DNA of 64,000 nt from Erysipelotrichaceae bacterium 66202529 (lineage in GTDB: Bacteria > Bacillota_I > Bacilli_A > Erysipelotrichales > Erysipelotrichaceae): assembly GCA_017161075.1 (NCBI GenBank), contig CP046174.1, forward strand, positions 2,232,001-2,296,000, written 5' to 3'. Numbering within the stretch: position 1 is the stretch's first letter; each line of letters opens with the position of its first letter. A model generated the notes under the pieces. It worked only from the letters and a program-made list of their open reading frames with translations. It did no database searches and was not told where the DNA came from. Both the position numbers and the translations under genes were made by a program. This document shows, piece by piece, positions 1 through 9,648 of this stretch.

Positions 1-334
1 CGCTCTGCCACCGCTGTATAAGCTGCAAAAGGGTAAGGATATTCAATATGCATGGACGGATGAGGAGCTGGATGAGCTGCGTAAAACATTCCCGAAGGGC
101 TTCAGTCTGCAGCGCTACAAGGGACTTGGTGAAATGAATGCGGATCAGCTGTGGGATACGACGATGTGTCCGGAAACCCGTACGCTGATTCAGGTGACGA
201 TAGATGATGCAGTCGTGGCAGAAAAGCGTGTCTCCGTGCTGATGGGGGATAAGGCCAATCTGCGCCGTGACTGGATTGAGGAAAACGTATCCTTCACGCT
301 GGAGGATGATTATGAAGTGGAGGCGAGACGATGA
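1..334 (+). CDS. parE: DNA topoisomerase IV subunit B, C-terminal end (partial)
   Basis: This is the last part of a type IIA topoisomerase B subunit; the gene runs off the left edge and reads in frame from base 2. The visible protein carries the family's C-terminal signature: PPLYK, then [14 protein letters not shown], then the RR-x-WIEEN end. ParE is the ATPase/TOPRIM half of topoisomerase IV, which unlinks daughter chromosomes. GyrB ends the same way, so the call of ParE rather than GyrB rests on the next gene, which is parC-like. The stop codon overlaps the parC start in an ATGA junction, so the two subunits are translationally coupled. Confidence 0.93.
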   Translation, partial: ALPPLYKLQKGKDIQYAWTDEELDELRKTFPKGFSLQRYKGLGEMNADQLWDTTMCPETRTLIQVTIDDAVVAEKRVSVLMGDKANLRRDWIEENVSFTLEDDYEVEARR

Positions 335-2829
335 AGAAGAAAGAGCAGCAGCTCGAGCATCACAGCAGTGTCATTTCCTCTCCGCTGGAAGAAATCATGG
401 GCGACCGCTTTGGGCGCTATTCCAAATATATTATTCAGGATCGTGCACTGCCGGATGCCAGAGACGGCTTGAAGCCGGTGCAGCGAAGAATTTTGTATGC
501 GATGTATGAGGATGGCAACACCTGGGATAAGGGCTATCGAAAATCTGCCAAAACTGTCGGTCTGGTAATCGGTAACTATCATCCGCACGGGGATTCCTCC
601 GTATACAATGCGATGGTGCGTATGTCGCAGGAATGGAAAATCCGTACACCGCAGATCGATATGCAGGGAAACAATGGTTCCATCGATGATGATCCTGCAG
701 CAGCAATGCGTTATACCGAGGCAAGACTTGGTAAAATCAGTGAGCACCTGTTAAAGGATATTGAAAAGGAAACCGTTTTATGGGCACCAAACTTCGATGA
801 TACCGCGATGGAGCCGACTGTGCTTCCTGCCCGCTATCCCAATCTGCTGGTCAATGGCATAACGGGTATCGCTGCCGGGTATGCAACCAATATTCCGCCG
901 CACAATCTGAGTGAGGCAATCGATGCAGCCGTTTATCGTATTCAGCATGCGGACTGTTCCTTAGAGGAACTGATGGAATACATACAGGGGCCGGATTTTC
1001 CAACCGGCGGTATCGTTCAGGGTCTGGATGGTATCAGAGAAGCCTTTGAAACCGGAAAAGGCCGTATCATCGTCCGCGGCAAGGCAGTGATCGAGCAGAA
1101 GAAAACCGTACAGCAGATCGTTATCACGGAAATCCCGTATGAGGTTGTCAAAAGCAATATGGTCAAGAAAATTGACGATATCCGTCTGAATAAGAAAATC
1201 GAAGGAATTCTCGATGTTCGTGATGAGAGTGACCGAAACGGATTGCGTGTTGTCGTGGACATGAAAAAGGATGCCAACGGCGATGTGATTTTAAATTATT
1301 TATATAAGAACACCGATTTACAGGTCTCCTATAATTACAATGTGGTAGCGATCGTGGACAAGCGTCCTGTGCAAATGGGGCTGGCACAGATGCTGGATGC
1401 CTTTATTGAACACCGCCGTGAGGTAATTGAGCGGCGCAGCCGGTATGATTTAAAGAAGAAGGAAGACCGCTGTCATATATTAGAGGGTCTGATCAAAGCG
1501 GTTTCTATTCTGGATGAAATCATTGCACTGATTCGTGCGAGCAAGGATAAGGCGGACTCCAAGCGCCGCATCATGGATGCCTTTGCCTTTAGCGATGCAC
1601 AGGCAGAGGCTATTGTGACCATGCGTCTGTATCGTCTGTCCTCTACGGATATCACACAGCTGCGTGAGGAATATGCGACGCTGCTGAATGAAATCGAGGA
1701 GCTGCACGATATTCTGGAAAATCCAAGGATGCTGAAAAAGGTGATGATCAGGGAGCTGCATGAGGTGAAAAAGGCATTTAAGACTCCGCGTCTGACACGA
1801 ATTGAACATGAAATCGAAGAAATTGTGATTGATAAGGTGGCAATGATCAACAGTGAGCAGGTAATGTTTACCATATCAAGAGACGGGTATTTCAAGCGGG
1901 TATCCATGCGCAGCTACAATGCGGGCAAAGAGGATATGACCGGCTTGAAGGAGGGCGATCATCTGGTTGGCTATGGCGAGGTGAATACGCTGGATCATGT
2001 GCTGTTTTTTACAACACAGGGTACCTATGGATATACACCGGTCTATGAGGTGGAGGAATCTCGCTGGAAGGAAATCGGAAGTCATATCAATTCCACGATA
2101 CGTATCAGCGGGGAAGAGAAAATCACGGATGCCTTTGTCATACGCAGCTTTGCGACCAATGCCTATATGATTTCCGTGACAAAAAACGGTCTTGTGAAAA
2201 AGACGGCCGTTCGTGAATATGAGGTTTCCCGTAATAACAAAACCATGAGCAACATGAAGCTGCTGGAGGGGGATGAAGTCATTACCACGATGGCAGCCTA
2301 CGATTATGATGAAATTCTGATTGCTTCAAAGAATGGGTATGTGAGCCGTTATCCGGTTTCCCTGATCCCGGAGACATCCCCGCGCTCCAAGGGGGTTAAG
2401 GCAATGAATCTGGTTATGGATGAGCTTGTCAGTGCCTGCATTCATCACGCGGACGCTTCCCAGCTGGTTGTGTTTACGGATCAGTGTCAGGTGAAGCGTA
2501 TCAAACTGAGCGATATCGATGTTACAGGACGTCCTGCGCGTGGCGCTATGATTTGCAAGAAGGTGAAATCCAAGCCGTACCAGATTGCACATATCGCCTT
2601 GCATGAGCTAAATGATGAGCTGGTAATCATCAATGAGGAAACGCAGAAAATCCTTGCGAAGGATATCAGCTTAATGAGTAAGGATGCGACCTTCTCCTCT
2701 TTACTGCATGCCACACAGGAGTATTATTTCCTGCGTACACTCGTTACAGTGGAACAGCGTGCATTAACAGCCCAGGCTGTACCGGATACAACGCAGGAGT
2801 TTGAGGAAATCGAATTGTTTGACGATTAG
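331..2829 (+). CDS. parC: DNA topoisomerase IV subunit A
   Basis: 832 aa, the DNA breakage-reunion subunit that partners ParE. The N-terminal winged-helix region has [15 protein letters not shown] (about 28-42), [12 protein letters not shown] (81-92) and [11 protein letters not shown] with the catalytic Tyr128; the C-terminal half (about 500-800) is the beta-pinwheel DNA-wrapping domain. The [14 protein letters not shown] stretch is typical of Gram-positive ParC rather than GyrA. Within the quinolone-resistance region Ser89 matches the sensitive Ser80 of staphylococcal GrlA, but the residue matching GrlA Glu84 is Asn93 (see findings). It starts inside the parE stop codon. Downstream lies a long non-coding stretch before the convergent rpoN. 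Confidence 0.96.
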   Translation: MKKKEQQLEHHSSVISSPLEEIMGDRFGRYSKYIIQDRALPDARDGLKPVQRRILYAMYEDGNTWDKGYRKSAKTVGLVIGNYHPHGDSSVYNAMVRMSQEWKIRTPQIDMQGNNGSIDDDPAAAMRYTEARLGKISEHLLKDIEKETVLWAPNFDDTAMEPTVLPARYPNLLVNGITGIAAGYATNIPPHNLSEAIDAAVYRIQHADCSLEELMEYIQGPDFPTGGIVQGLDGIREAFETGKGRIIVRGKAVIEQKKTVQQIVITEIPYEVVKSNMVKKIDDIRLNKKIEGILDVRDESDRNGLRVVVDMKKDANGDVILNYLYKNTDLQVSYNYNVVAIVDKRPVQMGLAQMLDAFIEHRREVIERRSRYDLKKKEDRCHILEGLIKAVSILDEIIALIRASKDKADSKRRIMDAFAFSDAQAEAIVTMRLYRLSSTDITQLREEYATLLNEIEELHDILENPRMLKKVMIRELHEVKKAFKTPRLTRIEHEIEEIVIDKVAMINSEQVMFTISRDGYFKRVSMRSYNAGKEDMTGLKEGDHLVGYGEVNTLDHVLFFTTQGTYGYTPVYEVEESRWKEIGSHINSTIRISGEEKITDAFVIRSFATNAYMISVTKNGLVKKTAVREYEVSRNNKTMSNMKLLEGDEVITTMAAYDYDEILIASKNGYVSRYPVSLIPETSPRSKGVKAMNLVMDELVSACIHHADASQLVVFTDQCQVKRIKLSDIDVTGRPARGAMICKKVKSKPYQIAHIALHELNDELVIINEETQKILAKDISLMSKDATFSSLLHATQEYYFLRTLVTVEQRALTAQAVPDTTQEFEEIELFDD

Positions 2830-2875
2830 CAGTCGTTTTCCTATGAGTTCTCATAATTTCATATATTGTTATAAA

Positions 2876-2898
2876 CCATGGCATACTGCGTGCCATGG
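2876..2898 (+). terminator. Hairpin after parC, possible weak terminator
   Basis: A perfect 8-bp stem (CCATGGCA / TGCCATGG) with a 7-nt loop lies 47 nt after the parC stop and is followed by AATTTTC. The short, interrupted U-tract makes it a weak terminator at best. Confidence 0.4.
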
Positions 2899-3363
2899 AA
2901 TTTTCATAATGTGCACACGTACATAAACCTACATATTGAAATGGTAATATCAAGGGTTTCATATTCGCAGGGTGGTGAATGCTGGCTAGTGGATGTTATC
3001 GTATACATAAAAGAAATTTCATGCATTCATTATGAAGCATAACAGTATGCAGTATCCTTTTGTACGTTTTACAGTCTCTGCAGATGTATGTGATCTTCTT
3101 ATTCAGGGAAGGATACCCTACGTGCGATTTACAGTCTTCAGGTTTATGTGATATTTTAAATTGCAGAGAATGGTACCGTTTGGAATCGTTCATTATATCG
3201 CTCATTATATTGAACGTGTATCGTTTACCCCCTTTTTTGTACCTTTCTAGGTCAGTGAATTACAGCAAGCAGGAAACCTGCTTGCGAAGCAGTGGCTCCC
3301 TGACATAGTAAATGAAGTGAGGCAGACATACAGACAGGGCACACAAGCCATCTACAGGAATAT
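2899..3363. other. Non-coding stretch between parC and rpoN with repeats and hairpins
   Basis: No open frame here has a ribosome site or a recognisable product. It holds two imperfect head-to-tail copies of about 60 bp (3061-3120 and 3121-3180), an interrupted inverted repeat CGTTCA / TGAACG around 3188-3217, and a perfect 9-bp hairpin at 3265-3285 (arms GCAAGCAGG / CCTGCTTGC, loop AAA). The hairpin has no U-tract and sits inside a larger GTCAG / CTGAC pairing (3251-3303). The structure could belong to a non-coding RNA or be decayed mobile DNA; I cannot tell which. Confidence 0.5.
3061..3180. repeat. Imperfect tandem repeat, two copies of about 60 bp
   Basis: Copy 1 is 3061-3120 and copy 2 is 3121-3180. 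Shared blocks include TTTACAGTCT, then T(A/T)TATGTGAT, then CAG(G/A)GAA followed by GGTACC or GGATACC. Identity by eye is about 70 percent with small indels. Neither copy codes for a visible protein. Confidence 0.5.
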
Positions 3364-3413
3364 AAAAAAACAATCTCCCTTATAATATTCTTATAAATCA
3401 AGAGATTGTTTTT
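3364..3413. terminator. Bidirectional terminator between parC and rpoN
   Basis: Arms AAACAATCTC and GAGATTGTTT are perfect complements, with an A-tract on the left and a T-tract on the right, so the hairpin can end transcripts arriving from either direction. It lies just past the rpoN stop codon (minus strand) and is most probably the rpoN terminator. Confidence 0.8.
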
Positions 3414-3439
3414 CTGTGCTATCACTTTTATAAATTGTT

Positions 3440-4702
3440 TTAAAACTGCTTTCTTTTGGAAGCTGCCGGAATTTTCAACTGATCCCGGTATTTGGCAATC
3501 GTTCTGCGGGATACATCCAGACCATCCTCCTTCAGTAAATCACAAAGCTTTTGATCACTATACGGCTTTTTCTTATCCTCCTGGTCAATCAGCGTTCGCA
3601 ATCGCAGATGAATTTCATTTGCACTGGCATCTTCACTAACTCTGGATGGAAAGAAAAACTTCAAGGGGATGATCTGCTGTTCAAACAGGATGGATTTACC
3701 GGATACAGCCCGGGAGATAGTGGACTCATGAAGCGTTAGCCTTGCGGCGATATCCTTCATATTCAAAGGCTTTAGCTGCCCGTGGTGCAGGAAAAAATCC
3801 TGTTGCACGATTGCTATGACCTCCATGATCCTTGCTATCGTTGAATTGCGCTTTTCAATACTACCAAGCAGTGACTCCGCCTGCTTTTTCTGCTGGTTCA
3901 GATACCTTGCGGCTTCGGCATCGGCACCTGTATCCACGGGCGTCTGAATACGCAAGCCATAATTCTTGCGAAACATCTGAATGTGGATTTCACCGTCCTC
4001 CACATCTACCTGCATATCCGGATTTACATAAGCGCTTGTATGCGCATAGCGGGAGCCTGGCTTTGGATCCAGAGAACGGATCAGCGTGATGGCATGCTGT
4101 ACATCCGCAAGCGAAATCTGCAATGCTTCGGCAATCTGCGGCAGCTTGTTTTCACTTACCTCCTTTAAATAAAAATTGACAATCATAATGGCAATCTGGG
4201 AATAGGGAATATCTTCAAAGCAGAGCTGGATCAGCAGACATTCCTGCAGATTTCTGGCACAGACGCCGGCAGGCTCAAAGGTTTGGATTTCATTGATGGT
4301 GTCCTCGATTTCATCCAGATTGTAGCGTGGCATCAGCTTATGAATTTCTTCATCCGTTAGAGGAAGATATCCATTACCATCCAGGGAATTGATAATAAAT
4401 TCCGCAAGCTCCTTCGGCAGCGGATGCAAGCAGGTATCAATCTGTTCCTGAAGTACATCGGTGAGGGTTTGTTCATTCGTCACAAAATTCAGAAGCAGAT
4501 CAAAATCTCCCTGAGAACAAGAGGCGGCACCTGTTTCATAAGCCTCGTCGAATTCCAGCAACGGATTTTTTTCTAGTTCCTCTTCTATCCAGGATTCCAA
4601 ATCCTGATTATTCATTTCCAGTATTTTCAGATCCTGCTGCTGGCGCTGGGACAGCTTTTGCTGCTGTGTCAGATTTTGCAGGACACGGGTTTCTAATTTC
4701 AT
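3440..4702 (-). CDS. rpoN: RNA polymerase sigma-54 factor
   Basis: 420 aa. The N-terminal region I is Gln- and Leu-rich (QQQKLSQRQQQDLKILEM, about 13-30), which contacts activators; the middle is the core-binding domain; the C-terminal RpoN box reads SRRTIAKYRD (family consensus ARRTVAKYRE), which reads the -24 element. Sigma-54 needs an AAA+ enhancer-binding protein to open promoters, and none is encoded in this window, nor did I see a convincing -24/-12 promoter. It is a single-gene unit with its own promoter about 20 bp upstream and a terminator at 3364-3413. Confidence 0.95.
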   Translation of the reverse strand: MKLETRVLQNLTQQQKLSQRQQQDLKILEMNNQDLESWIEEELEKNPLLEFDEAYETGAASCSQGDFDLLLNFVTNEQTLTDVLQEQIDTCLHPLPKELAEFIINSLDGNGYLPLTDEEIHKLMPRYNLDEIEDTINEIQTFEPAGVCARNLQECLLIQLCFEDIPYSQIAIMIVNFYLKEVSENKLPQIAEALQISLADVQHAITLIRSLDPKPGSRYAHTSAYVNPDMQVDVEDGEIHIQMFRKNYGLRIQTPVDTGADAEAARYLNQQKKQAESLLGSIEKRNSTIARIMEVIAIVQQDFFLHHGQLKPLNMKDIAARLTLHESTISRAVSGKSILFEQQIIPLKFFFPSRVSEDASANEIHLRLRTLIDQEDKKKPYSDQKLCDLLKEDGLDVSRRTIAKYRDQLKIPAASKRKQF

Positions 4703-4719
4703 TTTGCATCACCAGTATT

Positions 4720-4725
4720 ATTATA
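4720..4725 (-). promoter_or_regulatory. -10 element of rpoN promoter
   Basis: TATAAT reads on the minus strand 18 bp before the rpoN start codon. A 4/6 match to TTGACA (ATGAAA) lies 17 bp upstream. The leader would be only about ten nt, with GGTGAT as the ribosome site. Confidence 0.45.
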
Positions 4726-4789
4726 CATGAATTTGAAAGAGTTTTCATCTGGGAAATATTGTTTCTCACATAAGAATCACGAAAAGGTG

Positions 4790-4798
4790 TGATATAAT
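4790..4798 (+). promoter_or_regulatory. Extended -10 promoter for the MutS-like/topB operon
   Basis: TGATATAAT is a consensus extended -10 (TG-n-TATAAT) 25 bp before the start codon. No clear -35 is present at 16-18 bp, which is normal for extended -10 promoters. AGGAGGGA at about 4811 is the ribosome site. Confidence 0.6.
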
Positions 4799-4822
4799 AG
4801 ACTCCATGTTAGGAGGGAAGAT

Positions 4823-6613
4823 ATGGAGATACGAGTTATACAGAAAAAAATTGATGAACAAAAGAAACAGATTGCAGCCGGGAAAAAGCGTTCCTCCGCT
4901 TATGCTATGCAACGTGGAGCTCTGATACTGCTTGCACTGTTTTCCTTGTTTCGCGGATATTATTATGAACAGCTTTTCTATATTGTTTGTCTGCTGTCAT
5001 TTTCATTGTTCTTGTATGTTGCAGCCAGGCACAGAGCTCTCAAGCAGCAGCTTGAGGATGATGAGGTGATGGCAGAGGTTCTAAAGGACATCATACAGCG
5101 GAAAAAAAGCGGGTGGAAGAGCTTTGCGGATACCGGCTCGGAATTTTTAAAGGATGATAAGACACAGGCATATGATTTGGATCTTTTGGGTGATGCCAGT
5201 CTGTATCAGTATCTGTGCGTCGCAAAGACAGCGTTTGGAAGACAGCATTTAGCTGAACTGCTCACTCCCATGCAACAAAAGCAAACAGCTATGAAAGAAC
5301 GGAATGCTGCTGTACAGGAATGCAGCAGACAGACGGATTTCACCAATTCGTTAACACAACTGCTGAAGCTGTATGAGCGCCATGGACAGCGAAAAAAACG
5401 CTCTTCTATGGAGGATATACTTACCTATATGGAAGAGGATGAAAAGGGCTATTCCCATGGGGTAAGACTGGGATGCCTGCTGTTATCGGCAGCTACTGTT
5501 TTATCCCTGCTACTTTTTCTTTCTAATATTATCAATTATGCATCTGTACTGATTCTGGCTATGCTTTCGTTGTGTCTGAGTCTGCTGTTTTTTATGAAGC
5601 ATGCACAGGCGCTGTCCAGGGTGCAACCGCTGGCTCATTTAGCTGCGGATTATGAGCGTATTTTTCGCCTGATTGAGGAAACCACCTTCCAAAGCGAAGC
5701 CCTGTGCCGGATTCGTTATGATGTACAGGATGCCCGTTTGGCGATTTCTAAGCTGAAAACGATACTGACGATGGTACAGCTCAGATCGAACAGTATTCTG
5801 TTTTTTGTCGTAAATGCATTTGCATTGCTTGATTTTCAATGTGTGATCGCTTTGCAAAGCTGGAAGCAAACCTATGGGAAAGCCTTACGGACATGGCTGT
5901 CGGATATCGGTGAGCTGGAGGCATATGCTTCTTTGGCACAGCTGACGCTGGCAAAGGAAATCACCAGTCCACCGGACTATATGACAGGCTCTCCGTATAT
6001 AAAGGCGGAAAACATCATGCATCCGCTGCTGGAGGAGGGAAGTGCTGTAGCTAATTCCATCACCCTCAAAAATGGCACCTACATCATAACCGGCTCAAAT
6101 ATGTCCGGTAAGACAACATTTTTAAGGACCATCGGTATCAATCTGGTACTGATGCATGCCGGTGCCAGTGTATGTGCAGCATCCTTTGCGGCAGCCAGCA
6201 TGAGCCTGTTTACCTCCATGCGAGTACATGATAATGTAAGTGAGGGAATCTCCACGTTTTATGCAGAAATTTTGCGGATACAGAAAATGAATGAAGCCAG
6301 TAAGGAACGCATTCCCATGCTGGTTCTGATCGATGAGATTTTCAAGGGAACCAATAGTGCAGACCGTATCTATTGTGCCACTAGTGCTATTCACCATCTT
6401 CACCAGCCATGGATCATCACGATGATCTCAACTCATGATTTTGAGCTTTGCGAGCTGTGTGATGACCCGCGGATATATGCACAGAATTATCACTTCTCGG
6501 AATATTATGAGAATGATAAAATATGCTTTGATTATCGGTTGAAAGAGGGTAAGTGTACAACAACGAATGCCAGAGAGCTGATGCGGCTGGCAGGATTTAA
6601 GGAGGAAGTATGA
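4823..6613 (+). CDS. Membrane-anchored MutS-family ATPase
   Basis: 596 aa. The C-terminal third is a MutS domain V ATPase: Walker A GSNMSGKTT (424-432), the loop FTSMRVHDNVSEGISTFYAE, Walker B LVLIDE (Asp504-Glu505), and STHDFEL. It lacks the mismatch-recognition domain of true MutS1 and instead has two pairs of hydrophobic segments (about 28-70 and 214-262), so it is probably membrane-attached. Proteins of this build are common in Firmicutes and have no settled function; calling it a mismatch repair protein would overstate it. Its stop overlaps the topB start (ATGA), which suggests a shared role in DNA structure handling or simple co-expression. Confidence 0.85.
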   Translation: MEIRVIQKKIDEQKKQIAAGKKRSSAYAMQRGALILLALFSLFRGYYYEQLFYIVCLLSFSLFLYVAARHRALKQQLEDDEVMAEVLKDIIQRKKSGWKSFADTGSEFLKDDKTQAYDLDLLGDASLYQYLCVAKTAFGRQHLAELLTPMQQKQTAMKERNAAVQECSRQTDFTNSLTQLLKLYERHGQRKKRSSMEDILTYMEEDEKGYSHGVRLGCLLLSAATVLSLLLFLSNIINYASVLILAMLSLCLSLLFFMKHAQALSRVQPLAHLAADYERIFRLIEETTFQSEALCRIRYDVQDARLAISKLKTILTMVQLRSNSILFFVVNAFALLDFQCVIALQSWKQTYGKALRTWLSDIGELEAYASLAQLTLAKEITSPPDYMTGSPYIKAENIMHPLLEEGSAVANSITLKNGTYIITGSNMSGKTTFLRTIGINLVLMHAGASVCAASFAAASMSLFTSMRVHDNVSEGISTFYAEILRIQKMNEASKERIPMLVLIDEIFKGTNSADRIYCATSAIHHLHQPWIITMISTHDFELCELCDDPRIYAQNYHFSEYYENDKICFDYRLKEGKCTTTNARELMRLAGFKEEV

Positions 6614-8790
6614 GTAAGACATTTGTTCTGGCTGAAAAGCCAAGTGTAGGCAGAGAGCTTGGCAGAGTATTGGGCTGTCCAATCAAAAAGGATGGCTATA
6701 TGGAAGGAAAGCAGTATGTCGTATCATGGGCACTGGGTCATCTGGTGGAGCTGGCAGACCCGCAGGATTATGACAAGCGCTTAGAAACCTGGGATATGCA
6801 GGATTTACCAATGCTTCCGGAAAAGATGAACCTAAAGGTGATTGGACAGACTGCCCGTCAGTATAAGCTGGTTAAGAGTCTATTAAATCGCTCGGATATC
6901 CGGGATATCGTAATCGCCACCGATGCCGGACGGGAGGGGGAGCTGGTTGCCCGCTGGATCATAGAAAAGGCGAATATTCACAAGCCGATGAAGCGGCTGT
7001 GGATTTCTTCACAGACAGATAAGGCAATCAAAGACGGCTTTGCTCACCTAAAGGATGCAAAGGAATACGAGCCGCTGTACCGCAGTGCTGTATGTCGGGC
7101 AGAAGCTGACTGGCTGGTGGGGCTGAATACGACCAGAGCGCTGACCTGTAAATTTAATGCCCAGCTGTCTGCAGGACGCGTGCAGACTCCAACGCTTGCA
7201 ATGATTGTGGACAGAGAAGAAGAAATTCGCAAATTCATACCAAAGGAATATTTTACCCTGCGTGTGGACACGGGCTATTTCACACTGGATTACCGCAAAA
7301 ACAGCAATGCGTCCATACCGGAGCGGAAACAGGCAGAGGAGCTTGCAAGGCGGTTAAAGCAGAAGCAGCTCACGATCAAAGAGGTAGAGCGAAAGCTGCA
7401 GAAGGAACAGCCGCCGCAGCTTTATGACCTTACCGAGCTGCAAAGGGATGCGAATAAGCGCTTTGGATTCAGTGCAAAGGAAACACTGAACTATATGCAG
7501 AATTTGTACGAAACACACAAGCTGCTGACCTATCCGCGAACCGATTCTCGTTATCTGAGCCAGGATATCGTAGCAACTCTGAAGGAACGGCTTCAGGCTA
7601 TAAGCATAGATGTATATGAGCCATACGCCAGAGAACTGCTGCAAAACGGCTATAAGGTAAGCCGGCGTTTTGTTGACGATACGAAGGTTTCCGACCACCA
7701 TGCCATCATTCCAACAGAGGAATATGTGGAGCTTCAGCGGCTGAGCCCGAATGAAAAGAAAATATATGATCTGGTTGTACGCCGTTTTCTGGCAGTATTA
7801 TCAAAGCCGAGCGAGTATGAAAAAACAAAAATTTATGCCGTATTTGAAAACATGGATTTCTATGCAAGCGGAAAGGTTATGAAAACAGATGGTTGGCGTG
7901 CCCTATATCAGAAAAACGAGCGCTTTGATGATGAGGATGAGGTCGAGGATGATCAAAAGCTGCCGGCACTTTCAAAAGGACAGACGTATCCGGTAAAGGA
8001 TGTCCGTATCACATCACACTTTACGAAGGCACCTGCACGCTATACAGAAGCAACCCTGCTGTCAGCGATGGAGCATCCATCCAAATTCATTCAGAATAAT
8101 CGGATGAAAGCTGTTTTGGAGGATGCAAACGGAATCGGCACAGTGGCAACGCGGGCAGATATCATTGAAAAGCTGTTTAAAACCAATTATATTGAAAAAC
8201 GTGGAAATTCCATTTATCCGTTAAGCAAGGGCATTCAGCTTGTATCCCTTGTACCAGAGGAGCTGCGCTCACCGCTGCTTACAGCGAAGTGGGAAGAAAA
8301 GCTCACCGCCATCAGCAAGGGAACCTTAAAGGATCGTGAATTTAAGAAGGAAATGCGCAGATATGCGAGTGACCTTGTTGAGAAGGTAAAGAACAGTGAA
8401 GCAAACTACCGCCATGACAATATGACACAGAAGAAATGTCCGGAGTGTGGAAGCAATTTGCTGGAAATCAACGGGAAGCGCGGAAAATTACTGGCCTGCA
8501 GCAATCCTGCCTGTAAATACAAGCAAAATCTCTCCTTCATCAGCAATGCCCGCTGTCCAAACTGCCATAAGAAAATGAATGTGGTTGGGGAGAAGGAAAA
8601 GCGCCTGTACACCTGTGTATGCGGCTTCCGTGAGAAATTTGACCGTTATAATGAAAAGCTGAAGGAAAAGCGCAATGTAGCCGGTAAGCAGGAGCTGCGT
8701 GATTTCAACAAAAAGCAGGAGGCGGAGAAGAAGCAGGAAAAGAGTGCGTTCCAGCTTGCATGGGAAGCCGCGCAAAAAGCGAAGGAGTGA
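6610..8790 (+). CDS. topB: DNA topoisomerase III
   Basis: 726 aa type IA topoisomerase that decatenates single-strand-containing DNA. The TOPRIM domain starts at residue 4 (FVLAEKPSVGRELGRVLG) and contains ATDAGREGEL; the active-site Tyr308 sits in TYPRTDSRYL. The C-terminus has zinc-ribbon Cys pairs beginning at Cys610/Cys613 (CPECG) with CSNPAC, CPNC and CVC following, then a Lys-rich tail. The start overlaps the stop of the MutS-like gene, so translation is coupled. Length and order of motifs match Gram-positive TopB rather than TopA. Confidence 0.95.
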   Translation: MSKTFVLAEKPSVGRELGRVLGCPIKKDGYMEGKQYVVSWALGHLVELADPQDYDKRLETWDMQDLPMLPEKMNLKVIGQTARQYKLVKSLLNRSDIRDIVIATDAGREGELVARWIIEKANIHKPMKRLWISSQTDKAIKDGFAHLKDAKEYEPLYRSAVCRAEADWLVGLNTTRALTCKFNAQLSAGRVQTPTLAMIVDREEEIRKFIPKEYFTLRVDTGYFTLDYRKNSNASIPERKQAEELARRLKQKQLTIKEVERKLQKEQPPQLYDLTELQRDANKRFGFSAKETLNYMQNLYETHKLLTYPRTDSRYLSQDIVATLKERLQAISIDVYEPYARELLQNGYKVSRRFVDDTKVSDHHAIIPTEEYVELQRLSPNEKKIYDLVVRRFLAVLSKPSEYEKTKIYAVFENMDFYASGKVMKTDGWRALYQKNERFDDEDEVEDDQKLPALSKGQTYPVKDVRITSHFTKAPARYTEATLLSAMEHPSKFIQNNRMKAVLEDANGIGTVATRADIIEKLFKTNYIEKRGNSIYPLSKGIQLVSLVPEELRSPLLTAKWEEKLTAISKGTLKDREFKKEMRRYASDLVEKVKNSEANYRHDNMTQKKCPECGSNLLEINGKRGKLLACSNPACKYKQNLSFISNARCPNCHKKMNVVGEKEKRLYTCVCGFREKFDRYNEKLKEKRNVAGKQELRDFNKKQEAEKKQEKSAFQLAWEAAQKAKE

Positions 8791-8794
8791 GCCA

Positions 8795-9223
8795 ATGAAG
8801 CAAACCATCGTTCATATTGCACTTGTCGTAAAAGATTATGATGAGGCTATTGCATTCTATACAGAAAAGCTGCATTTCACGCTCATCGAGGATACCTATC
8901 AGCCTTTGCAGGATAAGCGCTGGGTCGTTGTATCGCCTCCAGGAAGCAATGGTACAACCATTCTGCTTGCTAAAGCATCAAAACAGCGCCAGGAGGCATT
9001 TATCGGTAATCAGGCAGGGGGTCGTGTTTTCCTGTTTTTGGGTACGGATGATTTCTGGAGGGATTATGAAGATATGAAGAACAATGGCATAACCTTTATC
9101 CGTGAACCAAAGAATGCAGATTATGGTACTGTTGCTGTCTTCGAAGATTTATATGGTAATCTGTGGGATCTGGTGCAGTTTACAGACGATCATCCCATGA
9201 TGGCACGCGTTTGTTCTTCGTGA
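8795..9223 (+). CDS. VOC (glyoxalase/dioxygenase-fold) family protein
   Basis: 142 aa. The start is taken at the ATG 5 nt after the topB stop, preceded by GGAG; an upstream in-frame ATG lies inside topB and would add a 32-residue Arg/Lys tail from the wrong frame. The protein shows two beta-alpha-beta-beta-beta modules: HIALVVKDYDEAIAFYTEKLHF (about 7-28) and the second with FEDLYGNLWDLVQF near the end. Family members bind a metal with His/Glu; His7 and the C-terminal Glu are candidates. Substrate is unknown. It is probably read through from topB and ends at the terminator at 9310. Confidence 0.85.
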   Translation: MKQTIVHIALVVKDYDEAIAFYTEKLHFTLIEDTYQPLQDKRWVVVSPPGSNGTTILLAKASKQRQEAFIGNQAGGRVFLFLGTDDFWRDYEDMKNNGITFIREPKNADYGTVAVFEDLYGNLWDLVQFTDDHPMMARVCSS

Positions 9224-9309
9224 GGCATAGTTTCATATTCAAGAAGATACTGTGCAGTGTTCATTATATATATGTGTAAAAAAGTGTGAATAGAAGAAAG
9301 CTACAGATA

Positions 9310-9346
9310 AGGCTATGGAGAATACCGCTCCATGGCTTTTTTATTG
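9310..9346 (+). terminator. Terminator of the MutS-like/topB/VOC unit
   Basis: Arms AGGCTATGGAG and CTCCATGGCTT pair over 11 positions with two G-U pairs and are followed by a run of T. Confidence 0.8.
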
Positions 9347-9582
9347 TTGATATACAAAAAATCAAAAACTAATCATCTTTTTATATGTCAGTATGGCTTG
9401 GTTGTAGTCTTTCCTGACTTTTCTTATACGGTTAATACTTTGCATTTCTCCTCGTATAAATACATATATAATTGCTTTTAATAGTAGCAAACAGAGTGAT
9501 ATAGTTTATGCTATTAGGCTTGTTATTTCATTTTTTACACCATCACTAGAGGTATGAGCAATAGCGTCATTTTCTTGTAGTA
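9347..9582. other. AT-rich spacer at the left border of the accessory segment
   Basis: No gene, hairpin or repeat of note is visible. The base composition becomes clearly AT-richer here and stays so through the TetR and Lnt-like genes. Confidence 0.5.
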
Positions 9583-9628
9583 TTGACATAACTAATTAAA
9601 TTAGTTAAAATACTAATATAATTAGTTA
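9583..9628 (+). promoter_or_regulatory. tetR promoter with two operator palindromes
   Basis: TTGACA (9583-9588) and TAAAAT (9606-9611) are 17 bp apart. Two palindromes share the design ACTAAT-N3-ATTAGT: one at 9591-9605, which lies in the spacer and extends to a 19-bp perfect inverted repeat at 9589-9607, and one at 9612-9626 just after the -10. They are 21 bp apart start to start, so they face the same side of the helix. The layout is what is expected for autorepression by the TetR protein encoded next. Confidence 0.85.
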
Positions 9629-9648
9629 AAGGCTAAAGGGTGATAAAT

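Noticed and set aside
9190..9215. TGGCAC followed by TGTT, reminiscent of a sigma-54 promoter
   Set aside because: The -12 element should be TTGC(A/T); the site lies inside the VOC gene and faces no gene at the right distance.
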